This document shows, one piece after another, positions 8,940-17,202 of a DNA stretch of 59,025 nucleotides. The DNA lies in NCBI GenBank assembly GCA_934169725.1, contig CAKPOF010000006.1:1-59025 (forward strand), written 5' to 3'. This stretch comes from an uncultured Clostridia bacterium (GTDB lineage: Bacteria; Bacillota; Clostridia; TANB77; CAG-508). Positions within the stretch are counted from its first letter, which is position 1. Every line of letters begins with the position of its first letter. The position numbers and the translations under genes were made by a program. The notes beneath the pieces were generated by a model. That model worked only from the letters and a program-made list of their open reading frames with translations, had not been told where the DNA came from and made no database searches.

Positions 8940-9410
8940 TTATTTATATTTAATATTTATATCTGAATTTTCTAAATTCATATGCAAAATTGGATGTGGA
9001 TTTCCCTGTTCATCTGTTTCACATCTTTTATACACTTTAAATCCAATATGTTCATAAAATCCTTTAGCATTAGGATTTTGTTCATTAACAGTTAACTCAT
9101 TAATATTATATTTTTTTATAGCATAAATTAATAATTTTTTTTCAAAACATTTTCCACGTTCACTATTTTTTATAAATAACATTTCTAGTTTGTTATTATT
9201 TATGCCCATGAATGCGATTGTCTTATTATTTTTATTTTTTAAAATTATTAAATATGGTACTTCTTTTAATGCTTGTGGTACATATTTTTTTATGTGTTTA
9301 ATTTCTTCGTTTGATAAAAATAAATGTGTTGCTTGTACAGAATCTTCCCAAATTTCTAATAGTTAATTTATTAATGTTATTGTTCTATTTTTTACTTCAA
9401 TAAAATTCAT
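8940..9410 (-). pseudogene. GNAT N-acetyltransferase with one nonsense codon
   Basis: Starting at ATG 9410 (GAGGTG upstream), the frame reads MNFIEVKNRTITLIN, then TAA (9365-9363), then continues uninterrupted as LLEIWEDSVQATHLFLSNEE through to AFMGINNNKLEMLFI, NEQNPNAKGFYEHIGF and the stop at 8940. In total it is a normal 156-residue GNAT of the kind that begins with a WE.SV.ATH.FLS helix. A single base change explains the stop. Either this is a recent pseudogene, or an internal start makes a short C-terminal product. Confidence 0.75.
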
Positions 9411-9495
9411 AGTTCACCTCATAGATCTTTTTATTTTCAAATTTAAAATATCAACTACAATTAAAAGCAATAAGTCAAGTATTGTTTTAAATAAT

Positions 9496-10134
9496 TTATT
9501 TAATTTTAACTCCTATTAAATACAATAAATCTACAGCTTGCATTTGGTCTATTATTGCACCTTTTATATCTTCTAAAGATATTACAATTTCTTCAATATT
9601 ACTATTTGAAAGATCAATGCCATTTAAACTTGTTTTAAAAAATTGTACTTGTGTTAAATTTGCATGGTCAAATATAATATTTTTTAATTTATTTTCCTGA
9701 AAGCAACTACTTTTTAGTATTGTATTTTCAAATAAAACATTTTCTATACTTGCCATAGAAAAATTAGCATAACTAGAAATGGTTTCTGTATAGCTAACAT
9801 TATATAGGCGAGTTTCTACGAAATTACAGCCAGTAAACTTACAATTATTAAATGCACATCGTATAAAACAACTATTTTCAAATGATGAATTTGAGAAATT
9901 ACAATTATTAAATTCTACATCTATAAATGTATTATTTTGTAAATTTCCATTTAGTATTTCTATATTATTCAGTATTGATTTTTCAATTTTTATATCAGTG
10001 AATTCAATGTTTTCTTTTTTATAATTTTCAGTTATGATATTTGTTAATTCACCGGTATTTTCAAATTCATTAATTAGATTTTCTATATTTTTTAAATTTT
10101 TAAATAAAATTTTTTGTGGTTTTAGTATATTCAA
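9496..10134 (-). CDS. Pentapeptide-repeat protein
   Basis: From about residue 50 to 190 the protein is built of A(N/D)LXX-like pentapeptides (NCNFSNSSFENSCFIRCAF, NCKFTGCNFVET, NIIFDHANLTQVQF), which fold as a right-handed quadrilateral beta helix. Some relatives (Qnr, MfpA) mimic DNA and protect gyrase, but most have no known role. TTG at 10134, preceded by AAAGGA, is the likely start, giving 212 residues; the open frame extends to 10200 without a binding site. It lies 83 nt after dxs and may be in the same transcript. Confidence 0.8.
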   Translation of the reverse strand: MNILKPQKILFKNLKNIENLINEFENTGELTNIITENYKKENIEFTDIKIEKSILNNIEILNGNLQNNTFIDVEFNNCNFSNSSFENSCFIRCAFNNCKFTGCNFVETRLYNVSYTETISSYANFSMASIENVLFENTILKSSCFQENKLKNIIFDHANLTQVQFFKTSLNGIDLSNSNIEEIVISLEDIKGAIIDQMQAVDLLYLIGVKIK

Positions 10135-10216
10135 TTTTTTTTCCTTTATATTGTTTATTTCAGTATTATAATAACATATAAGCAAGATATTATCAATCAA
10201 TACCTTGCTTATAAAT

Positions 10217-11983
10217 TTATATAATTGTTTTTTGTATATATTCTAAAATTTGTTTTTCAGATATTCCATTTTCTTCTAATAATTTTTGAGGATTATATCT
10301 GTCAGGAAAACTTTTTTCTATTCCATAATTTTTTACTTTCATATTACTTGTACCATAAAAACTAGCAATATTTGTTCCAAAAGCACCATCTATAATACCA
10401 TCTTCAAGAGTTATTACTAATTGATGATTTTTTTCTAAAGAAGTTAATAATTCTTTATCAATTCCTGAGGCAAATCGAGGATTTACTAAAGTAGGTTTAA
10501 AACCTAAGTTTTTTTCTATTTGATTACAAATTTTTTCTCCTAGTTGATAAAAATCTCCTAAAGCAAAAATAGCAACCTTTTCACCATTTTGTTCAATTTT
10601 GAATTTATTGATATTATCATAATTTTTATCTGCAATTCTTGTGTCTTGAATAACACCATTTCCCGGCATTAATATCATAACTGGATGAGATTGTTGTTCT
10701 ATCGACCATTCTAGCATTGCCATATATTCTTGTTTATTTGTTGGTGCTAACATTACTAAATTTGGAATACTATTAAATGCTGCTATTGTAAATATCCCTA
10801 AGTGTGTTACATCTGTTAAACCAAAAACTGATGTATAATTTAAAACTATTGTAGCAGGATTATTATTTATACATAAATCTTGAGATATTTGGTCATAAGT
10901 TCTTTGAATAAATGTAGAATTGGTTCCTAAAATGGGTTTACCACCATTTTTTGCAATACCTGATATTAAAGCAATGGCTTGCTCTTCAGCAATTCCACAA
11001 TCTATAAATTGATTTCCTGCTTGTTTTCTTTTTTCTTGTGTGAGTCCTATTGTTGTTGGCATTGCAGGTGTAACAGCTACAATAGATTTATCTTTTTTCA
11101 TTTTTTTTAGTAAAAAGTCAGCAGTTAGAGTACCATAATCTTCTTGATTTCCAAAGTCAATGGTTGTTTTTCCTGTGTCTTTGTCAAAAGGCATACACCA
11201 ATGCCAATCTTCTCGATTATCTTCTGCTAATTTATATCCTTTTCCTTTAACTGTATTTATATGAACAACTATTGGGTGGTCTATATCTTTAACTTTTCTA
11301 AATACATTAATCACTTTTTGGATATCATTTCCGTTATCTTCATATATATAATCCAATCCCATAGCTTTAAATAAATTATTTTGAGCTTGTCCGTTAGATT
11401 CTCTTAATTCTTGCAAATTTTTATAAAGTCCTCCATGATTTTCAGCAATTGATTGTTGATTATCATTTACAATGATTATAAAATTAGAATTTAATTCAGA
11501 ACCAGCAAAATCTAATCCTTCTAAAGCTTCACCACCACTTAAAGAACCATCGCCTATTACTGCAATAATATTTTCATTAGTTTTTCCTAACAAATCTCGT
11601 GCTTTAGCTAAACCAGATGCTAAAGAGATTGAAGTTGAAGTATGACCAACTTTAAAAAAGTCATGTTCAGATTCATCAGGATCTGTATAACCAGAAATAT
11701 CTGAAAAATGTTCATCATATAAATAAGCATCTTTTCTTCCTGTTAACATTTTATGTGGGTAACTTTGATGTGAAACGTCAAATACAAATTTATCTTTTGG
11801 AGAATTAAATACATAGTGCATTGCTATTTCAGCTTCTACCATTCCAAAATTAGGACCAAAGTGGCCACCTACTTTAGTTAAACGGTTGAATAGAGCATTT
11901 CTGATTTCTTCAGCTAATTTATTTAGTTCTTCAATATTTAATTTTTTTACGTCACGTGGACTATTTATTTTTTCTAAATACAT
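10217..11983 (-). CDS. dxs: 1-deoxy-D-xylulose-5-phosphate synthase (short form)
   Basis: This thiamine-diphosphate transketolase-type enzyme condenses pyruvate and glyceraldehyde 3-phosphate to DXP, the first step of the MEP isoprenoid pathway (DXP also feeds thiamine and pyridoxal). The ThDP motif is clear (GDGSLSGGEALEGLDFAG, then IIVNDNQQ), as are FDVSHQSYPHKMLTGR near the N-terminus, KGKGY, and the pyrimidine-binding domain with DCGIAEEQAIALISG. At 588 residues it is shorter than the usual 620-630, and GSLSGGEALEG replaces the common GALTGGMA, marking a divergent subgroup. AGGAGG precedes the ATG. A MerR-type promoter lies upstream. Confidence 0.85.
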   Translation of the reverse strand: MYLEKINSPRDVKKLNIEELNKLAEEIRNALFNRLTKVGGHFGPNFGMVEAEIAMHYVFNSPKDKFVFDVSHQSYPHKMLTGRKDAYLYDEHFSDISGYTDPDESEHDFFKVGHTSTSISLASGLAKARDLLGKTNENIIAVIGDGSLSGGEALEGLDFAGSELNSNFIIIVNDNQQSIAENHGGLYKNLQELRESNGQAQNNLFKAMGLDYIYEDNGNDIQKVINVFRKVKDIDHPIVVHINTVKGKGYKLAEDNREDWHWCMPFDKDTGKTTIDFGNQEDYGTLTADFLLKKMKKDKSIVAVTPAMPTTIGLTQEKRKQAGNQFIDCGIAEEQAIALISGIAKNGGKPILGTNSTFIQRTYDQISQDLCINNNPATIVLNYTSVFGLTDVTHLGIFTIAAFNSIPNLVMLAPTNKQEYMAMLEWSIEQQSHPVMILMPGNGVIQDTRIADKNYDNINKFKIEQNGEKVAIFALGDFYQLGEKICNQIEKNLGFKPTLVNPRFASGIDKELLTSLEKNHQLVITLEDGIIDGAFGTNIASFYGTSNMKVKNYGIEKSFPDRYNPQKLLEENGISEKQILEYIQKTII

Positions 11984-12002
11984 TTCAATACCTCCTAATA
12001 AA

Positions 12003-12031
12003 TTGACACATTTTTACTAAAATGCTATACT
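12003..12031 (+). promoter_or_regulatory. Promoter of merR
   Basis: TTGACA (12003-12008) and TATACT (12026-12031) with a perfect 17-bp spacer point toward the merR gene at 12113. It overlaps the opposing dxs promoter region, so one regulator could control both. Confidence 0.75.
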
Positions 12032-12032
12032 A

Positions 12033-12063
12033 ATTTTAGCACTTAAAGTTAACTTTATGTCAA
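12033..12063 (-). promoter_or_regulatory. MerR-type dxs promoter with operator in a 19-bp spacer
   Basis: On the minus strand, TTGACA (12063-12058) and TAAAAT (12038-12033) are separated by 19 bp, too long for normal RNA polymerase and diagnostic of MerR-family control. The spacer holds the dyad AAAGTTAACTTT, which resembles operators of AdhR/NmlR-type MerR proteins. It reads into dxs. Confidence 0.8.
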
Positions 12064-12112
12064 GAAAATTTTAGAAAATTTATTAGTTATTGAGGAAATA
12101 GGAGGATTAAGT

Positions 12113-12559
12113 ATGTATACAATTGGTGAGGTTTCTAAAATGATGAATATATCTGTATCTACATTAAGATATTATGATAGTGTTGGACTTTTGATAAATG
12201 TATCAAGAAATGAAAGTGGAAATAGAGTTTTTGATTCAAAAGATATTAATTCATTAATATTAATTGAATGTTTAAAAGCTTCGGGAATGAAAATTAAAGA
12301 AATTAAAGAATTTATAGATTTATGTTTGTTAGGAAATGATTCATTAAAAGATAGATTGGAATTTTTTAAAAAACAAGAACAAGTTATAGACCAAGAAATA
12401 AAAAAACTTGAAAATTCTATGAATATGATTAAATTTAAACAGTGGTATTATTCTACAGCTATAGAACATAATGATGAAAATTATGTTAGAAATTTAAGTA
12501 TTGAGAATATGCCGAAAGAAATACGAGAATTGTATAAAAAAACACATCACATTAATTAA
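12113..12559 (+). CDS. MerR-family transcriptional regulator
   Basis: The 148-residue protein has the MerR winged helix at residues 1-70 (MYTIGEVSKMMNISVSTLRY YDSVGLL, then the NRVFDSKDINSLILI wing region). A long dimerisation helix (KKQEQVIDQEIKKLENSMNM) and a short C-terminus follow. No cysteine pair for metal sensing is seen, which fits the NmlR/AdhR-like or TipA-like group; the signal is unknown. It is divergent from dxs, and its likely operator lies in the dxs promoter spacer. Confidence 0.88.
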   Translation: MYTIGEVSKMMNISVSTLRYYDSVGLLINVSRNESGNRVFDSKDINSLILIECLKASGMKIKEIKEFIDLCLLGNDSLKDRLEFFKKQEQVIDQEIKKLENSMNMIKFKQWYYSTAIEHNDENYVRNLSIENMPKEIRELYKKTHHIN

Positions 12560-12647
12560 AATACAAGAATTTTTAGGAGAAGAAATAAACTAAAAGTAAA
12601 AAGTTCTCCAAAATTCCTAATATAGAAAACCACATTGTGCATAACTT

Positions 12648-12682
12648 TACTTCCGTAAAATTAGTACAAAACAAATTTACGG
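12648..12682. repeat. Inverted repeat between merR and the DUF4230 gene
   Basis: TTCCGTAAA and TTTACGGAA form a 9-bp inverted repeat with a loop of about 16 nt. It lies between convergent genes and probably forms a hairpin that helps end transcription. No clear U-tract follows. Confidence 0.4.
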
Positions 12683-12725
12683 AAAGCTAAATTTTATATA
12701 AATTGTGAAGCTTTCCGATTTGTTC

Positions 12726-13370
12726 TTATATATATTTATAAACTAGATTATAATTATCGTATTTTTTATTACTTTTTATAAAACCTTCAATTAACTTTTG
12801 GGCATTTGTATCTGCTGAATCTAAAATACCATTTGCTTTTGCATCATTAATTCCTTGTTCTTTCATTTCATTTATTGCGTCATTGTGTTTTTCTAAATCA
12901 ATTCTTGAAAATAAATTTCCAGAATCAAGATATACCTTCAGTGAATCATTATTTAATGTAGTTTTATATATTTCAGAATGTGGAAGAGTTATCACAATTT
13001 CCTTTTTTTTATCATCAATAGAATATGATATTTTTGAAAAATCTACAGATGCGTCAACTTCAATATCATAACTAAATATTTGTCTGGATTCTGTAAAAGG
13101 AATTTCAAATAAATTAAAAAATTCTTTATGTTCTTTATTATCTTCAATTTCCGTTAAATAGCATGTTTGAGTTACTAGTTCTCCAACATCTTCTAAACCA
13201 AACTTTGTGGTTTTAGTTTGAGAAATAAAAGAAGAATCACCCAAGGAGTAAAAATAAAATATAACTAATATGATTATTACTAAAACAATATATTTTACCA
13301 AATGTGGGATTTTACTTAAAAATTTTTTTATTTTGGTACATTTAAATTTTTCATTTTTTTTATTATTCAT
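12726..13370 (-). CDS. DUF4230 membrane-anchored protein
   Basis: This 214-residue protein has a basic N-terminus, one membrane helix (about residues 23-43, VKYIVLVIIILVIFYFYS) and an extracytoplasmic domain of the DUF4230 type. Signs are LEDVGELVTQTCYLTEIED, FSYDIEVDASVDFSKIS, and VITLPHSEIYKTTLNNDSLK followed by a helical tail. The function is unknown. It probably acts on the outer face of the membrane. It is convergent with merR and divergent from tetR. Confidence 0.8.
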   Translation of the reverse strand: MNNKKNEKFKCTKIKKFLSKIPHLVKYIVLVIIILVIFYFYSLGDSSFISQTKTTKFGLEDVGELVTQTCYLTEIEDNKEHKEFFNLFEIPFTESRQIFSYDIEVDASVDFSKISYSIDDKKKEIVITLPHSEIYKTTLNNDSLKVYLDSGNLFSRIDLEKHNDAINEMKEQGINDAKANGILDSADTNAQKLIEGFIKSNKKYDNYNLVYKYI

Positions 13371-13584
13371 TACTATTCATCTCCTAAGTCCGTATGTATA
13401 TATGTATTTTTCTATAAAAGTAAAAAATTATAGTGGATTCACAATTTGTTCTTATTTTAACGTAGTTATATATATAAGTCAATATTATATGTAATATAAA
13501 AATATTCAAAATGTAATAATAGGTAAAATGTAAATTTGCGTAGAAGTATGTCGAATAGATCACATTTGATTTAAAACAAAAGTA

Positions 13585-13634
13585 TTGACAAAAACATATA
13601 ATGATAGTATACTGAAATGGTGAGCTAGTATACT
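13585..13634 (+). promoter_or_regulatory. tetR-yhgE promoter with twin palindromic operator
   Basis: TTGACA (13585-13590), a 17-bp spacer and TATACT (13608-13613) form a strong promoter. The palindrome AGTATACT occurs twice, at 13606-13613 over the -10 box and at 13627-13634, exactly 21 bp apart (two helical turns). This is the expected layout for a TetR repressor bound as two dimers, i.e. autoregulation. Confidence 0.75.
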
Positions 13635-13672
13635 TTTGGAAATATATTAGTTGAACAGAAGGAGATGATGGA

Positions 13673-14245
13673 GTGAAAAAAGAGCAGGTAATAGAGGCTG
13701 CTAGAAGACTATTTCATCAATTTGGATTTAAAAAAGTTTCAATGGATGAAATTGCTAAAGAAGCTGGAGTTACTAAAAAAACTATATATATGTATTTTGG
13801 AAGTAAAGAAGAGTTACTAAAATATTTTATACAAGAAGAAATAAGAAATATGGAAGATATAGTTGAAAAAGTTGAAACTCAGCAATTAGATTTTTTTGAA
13901 ACAGTAAATCAGGCAATATATGAAATATTACAATACAGAAAACATCAAGATTTTTTAAACATAATTGCAAGAGAAGGGGAGCTATTAAAAAATCCTGTTA
14001 TTGTTGAAAGCTTAAGTTTAATTGATTCAAAAATTCAAAACTATATAAAAGGAAAACTAAAAAAAGCAAAAGACAAGGGGTATATAGAATACATAGATTT
14101 GGATATTACGACATTTCTAATATATAAGATGTATATGGCTTTAATATTAGAATGGAATGTAAAAGACAAAGAAAAAGAATTGGATGAACAAATGCTAGCT
14201 AAAATAATTTCAGATATATTAAAAAAGGGGTTAAGAAAGCAATAG
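13673..14245 (+). CDS. TetR/AcrR-family transcriptional regulator
   Basis: This 190-residue protein starts at GTG (13673) after GGAGATGATGGA. The N-terminal TetR HTH is textbook (FHQFGFKKVSMDEIAKEAGV, then TKKTIYMYFGSKEELLKYF), followed by a helical ligand/dimerisation domain. It is transcribed with the YhgE-like membrane protein 60 nt downstream, a pairing seen in other Firmicutes in which the regulator represses its partner. The ligand is unknown. Confidence 0.9.
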   Translation: MKKEQVIEAARRLFHQFGFKKVSMDEIAKEAGVTKKTIYMYFGSKEELLKYFIQEEIRNMEDIVEKVETQQLDFFETVNQAIYEILQYRKHQDFLNIIAREGELLKNPVIVESLSLIDSKIQNYIKGKLKKAKDKGYIEYIDLDITTFLIYKMYMALILEWNVKDKEKELDEQMLAKIISDILKKGLRKQ

Positions 14246-14304
14246 GTTTATAGGTAAATCCTTTATAAAAAACCTAAATACATTATACAAGGAATGAGGA
14301 AATA

Positions 14305-16536
14305 GTGGAAAAAATAACCAAAAATAATAAAACATTTAAAATAATTATTTTTGCTGTTGTCTTATTAATACCTTTAATATACAGCTTTTTCTATTTAAAA
14401 TCATATTGGAATCCATATGGAAATTTAAGTGATATGAGAGTAGCTGTTGTAAATTTAGATAAAGGAAAAGATGACAAAAATCAAGGAAATGAATTTGTGC
14501 AAAGTTTAAAAGATAGTGATACTTTTAAAATTGAAGAAGTAAGCCAAGAAGATGCAGAAGAAGGAATGAAAAAAGGAAACTATTATGCAACCATAAAAAT
14601 ACCAGAGAATTTTACAGAATGTTTAGAAAGTGCTTCTACAACAGATAAACAAATAGCTGAAGTAACATATAATCCAAATCAAGCAACTAATTATTTAGGG
14701 ACACAAATAATAAATAGTGCAGTAAAAACAATACAATTAAGCTTACAATCAAAAGTAGATAAAGAAATAATTGCAAACTTATCTGATAAATTAAATGAAG
14801 TACCAGACAGCTTACAAAAAATAAGTGATGGTGCTGAGGAAGTATTAAATGGTTCAGAAAGTTTAAATGATGGAATTAAACAACTTAATGATGGAACAGA
14901 AAAATTAAGTAGTAGTTATTCAGAATTTAATGATGGAGTTGAATCTGCATATAATGGAAGTAAAAGTTTAGAAGGTGGAATATCACAAGTATCTGGAGGA
15001 ATTGATACATTAAAAAATGGAGGAAAGAGTTTAGATAGTGCTGTATCACAAATAAACAATGGTGCAGATCAATTATTAGAACAAGGAACAAGTGGAATAG
15101 CAGGTTTAGCTAGTGGAGCAAATGATTTAAATAATGGAGCCAAAGATTTAAATGATGGAATTAATCAATATGTTCCAGGAGTAAATGGTTTAGCACAAGG
15201 GGCAAAAGATTATGTTGCTGGAAGTAATAATTTATTAAAAAATATAGATGGATATTATGAAAAAGTAAATGGAATAGGAACACAAGCAGATAACTTGGCT
15301 AAAAGTTTACAAGAAATTGCAAAAAAATATCCAGATGATGCTTCATTACAAGCATTGGCACAAAACACAACAAATTTAGCAGCAGGATTTACAGGATTAA
15401 AACAATATCAAGCACAACTTGATGCAGGAAAACAAAAATTACAAGGAAATGATACTACTATAAATACTGGAGCAGATAAATTATTAGCATCAGGAGCAGG
15501 GGTGAAAGCAGGTGCAAATGAATTATATGCAGGAACTCAAAAATTAGTAAATGGATCAAGTGATTTAGGAAAAATAACACAAGGAATGCAAAGTTTAAAA
15601 ATAGCTTTATCACAAGTAAAACAAGGAACAAATTCTTTGAATCAAGGAATAGATACATTATCTAAAGGAACAAATACACTATCAACAGGAAGTAATAGTT
15701 TAACAACAGGATTAGCAAAATTAGATTCAAGTTCAAATACAATTGATAGTGCATTAAATACATTAAATGAAGGAACAAAAACAGCATATGATGGAAGTAA
15801 TCAATTAGTATCAGGAGTACAAACATTTAAAGTATCAATTGATGAAGGATTACAAACTACTAAAGAACAATTAAGATCTTTAGATGGAATAGCAGATTTT
15901 GGTGCTGAGCCAGTTAAATTTAATACAGAAGCATATGGAGAAGTTGATTCATATGGTATAGCATTTACACCATTATTCTTATGTATAGGACTATGGGTAG
16001 GAGCTTTAATGGCATATGTTGTACTTTATTATGATCATGATGAAAGATTTGGAATATTAGGAATGAGTAATAAACACAAAATAGCACAAAACTTAATATA
16101 TCTAGGAATAGGAGCAATTGAAGGAATTGTTACAAGTATATTATTACAATTAGGATTAGGATTTGAAGTACAAAATATAGTATTATATTATGGAACTGCA
16201 ATATTATTAGGAATTACATTTATGAGTATAATACAATTTTTAATTAGAAACTTTGGAGATATAGGTAAATTCTTAGCACTTATTATATTAGTTTTACAAC
16301 TTGCAGCATCAGGAGGTACATTCCCAGTTGAAACAATAGATAAAGGTTTCCAAGCAATCTCTCCATTCTTACCAATGACATATGCAATAAAATTATTAAG
16401 AGAAATATTAGTTCCAACAGCATCTAATTTTAAAGGAACATATATAGGAATATTAATAGGAATTATAGTTATAACAGGTGCAATAACATTTGGAGTTGAT
16501 ATTATTAGAGAAAAGAAAAAACAAGGACAAAATTAG
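14305..16536 (+). CDS. YhgE/Pip-family membrane protein
   Basis: The 743-residue protein has one N-terminal membrane helix (KIIIFAVVLLIPLIYSFFYL), then SYWNPYGNLSDMRVAVVNLD typical of YhgE/Pip. A very long extracytoplasmic segment (about residues 40-540) is full of repeating LxxGxxxLxxG heptads (SLNDGIKQLNDGTEKLS and so on). Five to six membrane helices close it, as in ABC-2-like permeases. Relatives include the lactococcal phage infection protein Pip and proteins tied to type VII secretion or envelope stress. GTG start. It is co-transcribed with tetR. Confidence 0.88.
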   Translation: MEKITKNNKTFKIIIFAVVLLIPLIYSFFYLKSYWNPYGNLSDMRVAVVNLDKGKDDKNQGNEFVQSLKDSDTFKIEEVSQEDAEEGMKKGNYYATIKIPENFTECLESASTTDKQIAEVTYNPNQATNYLGTQIINSAVKTIQLSLQSKVDKEIIANLSDKLNEVPDSLQKISDGAEEVLNGSESLNDGIKQLNDGTEKLSSSYSEFNDGVESAYNGSKSLEGGISQVSGGIDTLKNGGKSLDSAVSQINNGADQLLEQGTSGIAGLASGANDLNNGAKDLNDGINQYVPGVNGLAQGAKDYVAGSNNLLKNIDGYYEKVNGIGTQADNLAKSLQEIAKKYPDDASLQALAQNTTNLAAGFTGLKQYQAQLDAGKQKLQGNDTTINTGADKLLASGAGVKAGANELYAGTQKLVNGSSDLGKITQGMQSLKIALSQVKQGTNSLNQGIDTLSKGTNTLSTGSNSLTTGLAKLDSSSNTIDSALNTLNEGTKTAYDGSNQLVSGVQTFKVSIDEGLQTTKEQLRSLDGIADFGAEPVKFNTEAYGEVDSYGIAFTPLFLCIGLWVGALMAYVVLYYDHDERFGILGMSNKHKIAQNLIYLGIGAIEGIVTSILLQLGLGFEVQNIVLYYGTAILLGITFMSIIQFLIRNFGDIGKFLALIILVLQLAASGGTFPVETIDKGFQAISPFLPMTYAIKLLREILVPTASNFKGTYIGILIGIIVITGAITFGVDIIREKKKQGQN

Positions 16537-16546
16537 AAAAACAAAA

Positions 16547-16571
16547 AAGAACTGATAATTTATCAGTTCTT
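16547..16571. terminator. Bidirectional terminator between yhgE and the V-ATPase operon
   Basis: A perfect 11-bp stem AAGAACTGATA/TATCAGTTCTT with loop ATT is flanked by A-rich and T-rich tracts on both sides. It serves two convergent transcripts. Confidence 0.85.
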
Positions 16572-17181
16572 ATTTATTTTGTTTTATTAATTTCATTCTA
16601 GTAAATTCTTCTCTATCTCTTTCATCTAAAATATCTTGAATACTTTTTTGATTTTTTAAATAATTAGGAATTATAATATCTTTTAAAGAATTTGATCTTT
16701 TTTGAACCTTTATAATAGCATCATCTAGTCTTGAAATTGTGGTTTCTAAACGTGCAAGTTCAATTAAGGTTGTCTTTATATTTTGAAAATTAGTAATAGC
16801 TTCATCTATACTAATTGTAGTATCTAATAAGCCAAAAGTTAAATCAGGTACTTTATTAGAAAAATAGGCGGTTATAGGAATATCAACTCCCATAACAGTT
16901 TTATATTTTATATCTAATTTTTTATCTATCTTTATTGTTTCTGATATATTACTAACTTTATTAATTCCCATTTCTATATTAGCATTTTGCAAAGACAAAA
17001 AAGCATCAAGATATTGTTTTTTAAAAGTCTGTTCAATTTCTTTTTTTTGTTCAATATATTTTTCTTTTTCATTTATTAAAATATATTTTTTCTTTTCTAA
17101 AAGTTCTTGTCCTTGTTTTGATAAAGCAATTGTTTTTTTTAATTTCATTAGGTTACTTTTGGTAGGTAGAAGTGTACTCAT
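16570..17181 (-). CDS. ntpD: V-type ATPase subunit D
   Basis: This is the central-shaft subunit that couples ATP hydrolysis in the A3B3 head to the membrane ring. The 203-residue protein begins STLLPTKSNLMKLKKTIALS, the conserved N-terminal helix of V/A-type subunit D, and is helical at both ends with LLDTTISIDEAI in the middle. ATG at 17181 is preferred over the TTG at 17190, which sits on the binding site AAAGGAC. It is the last gene of the nine-gene operon. Confidence 0.9.
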   Translation of the reverse strand: MSTLLPTKSNLMKLKKTIALSKQGQELLEKKKYILINEKEKYIEQKKEIEQTFKKQYLDAFLSLQNANIEMGINKVSNISETIKIDKKLDIKYKTVMGVDIPITAYFSNKVPDLTFGLLDTTISIDEAITNFQNIKTTLIELARLETTISRLDDAIIKVQKRSNSLKDIIIPNYLKNQKSIQDILDERDREEFTRMKLIKQNK

Positions 17182-17202
17182 ATAAAACAAGTCCTTTCTA
17201 TA

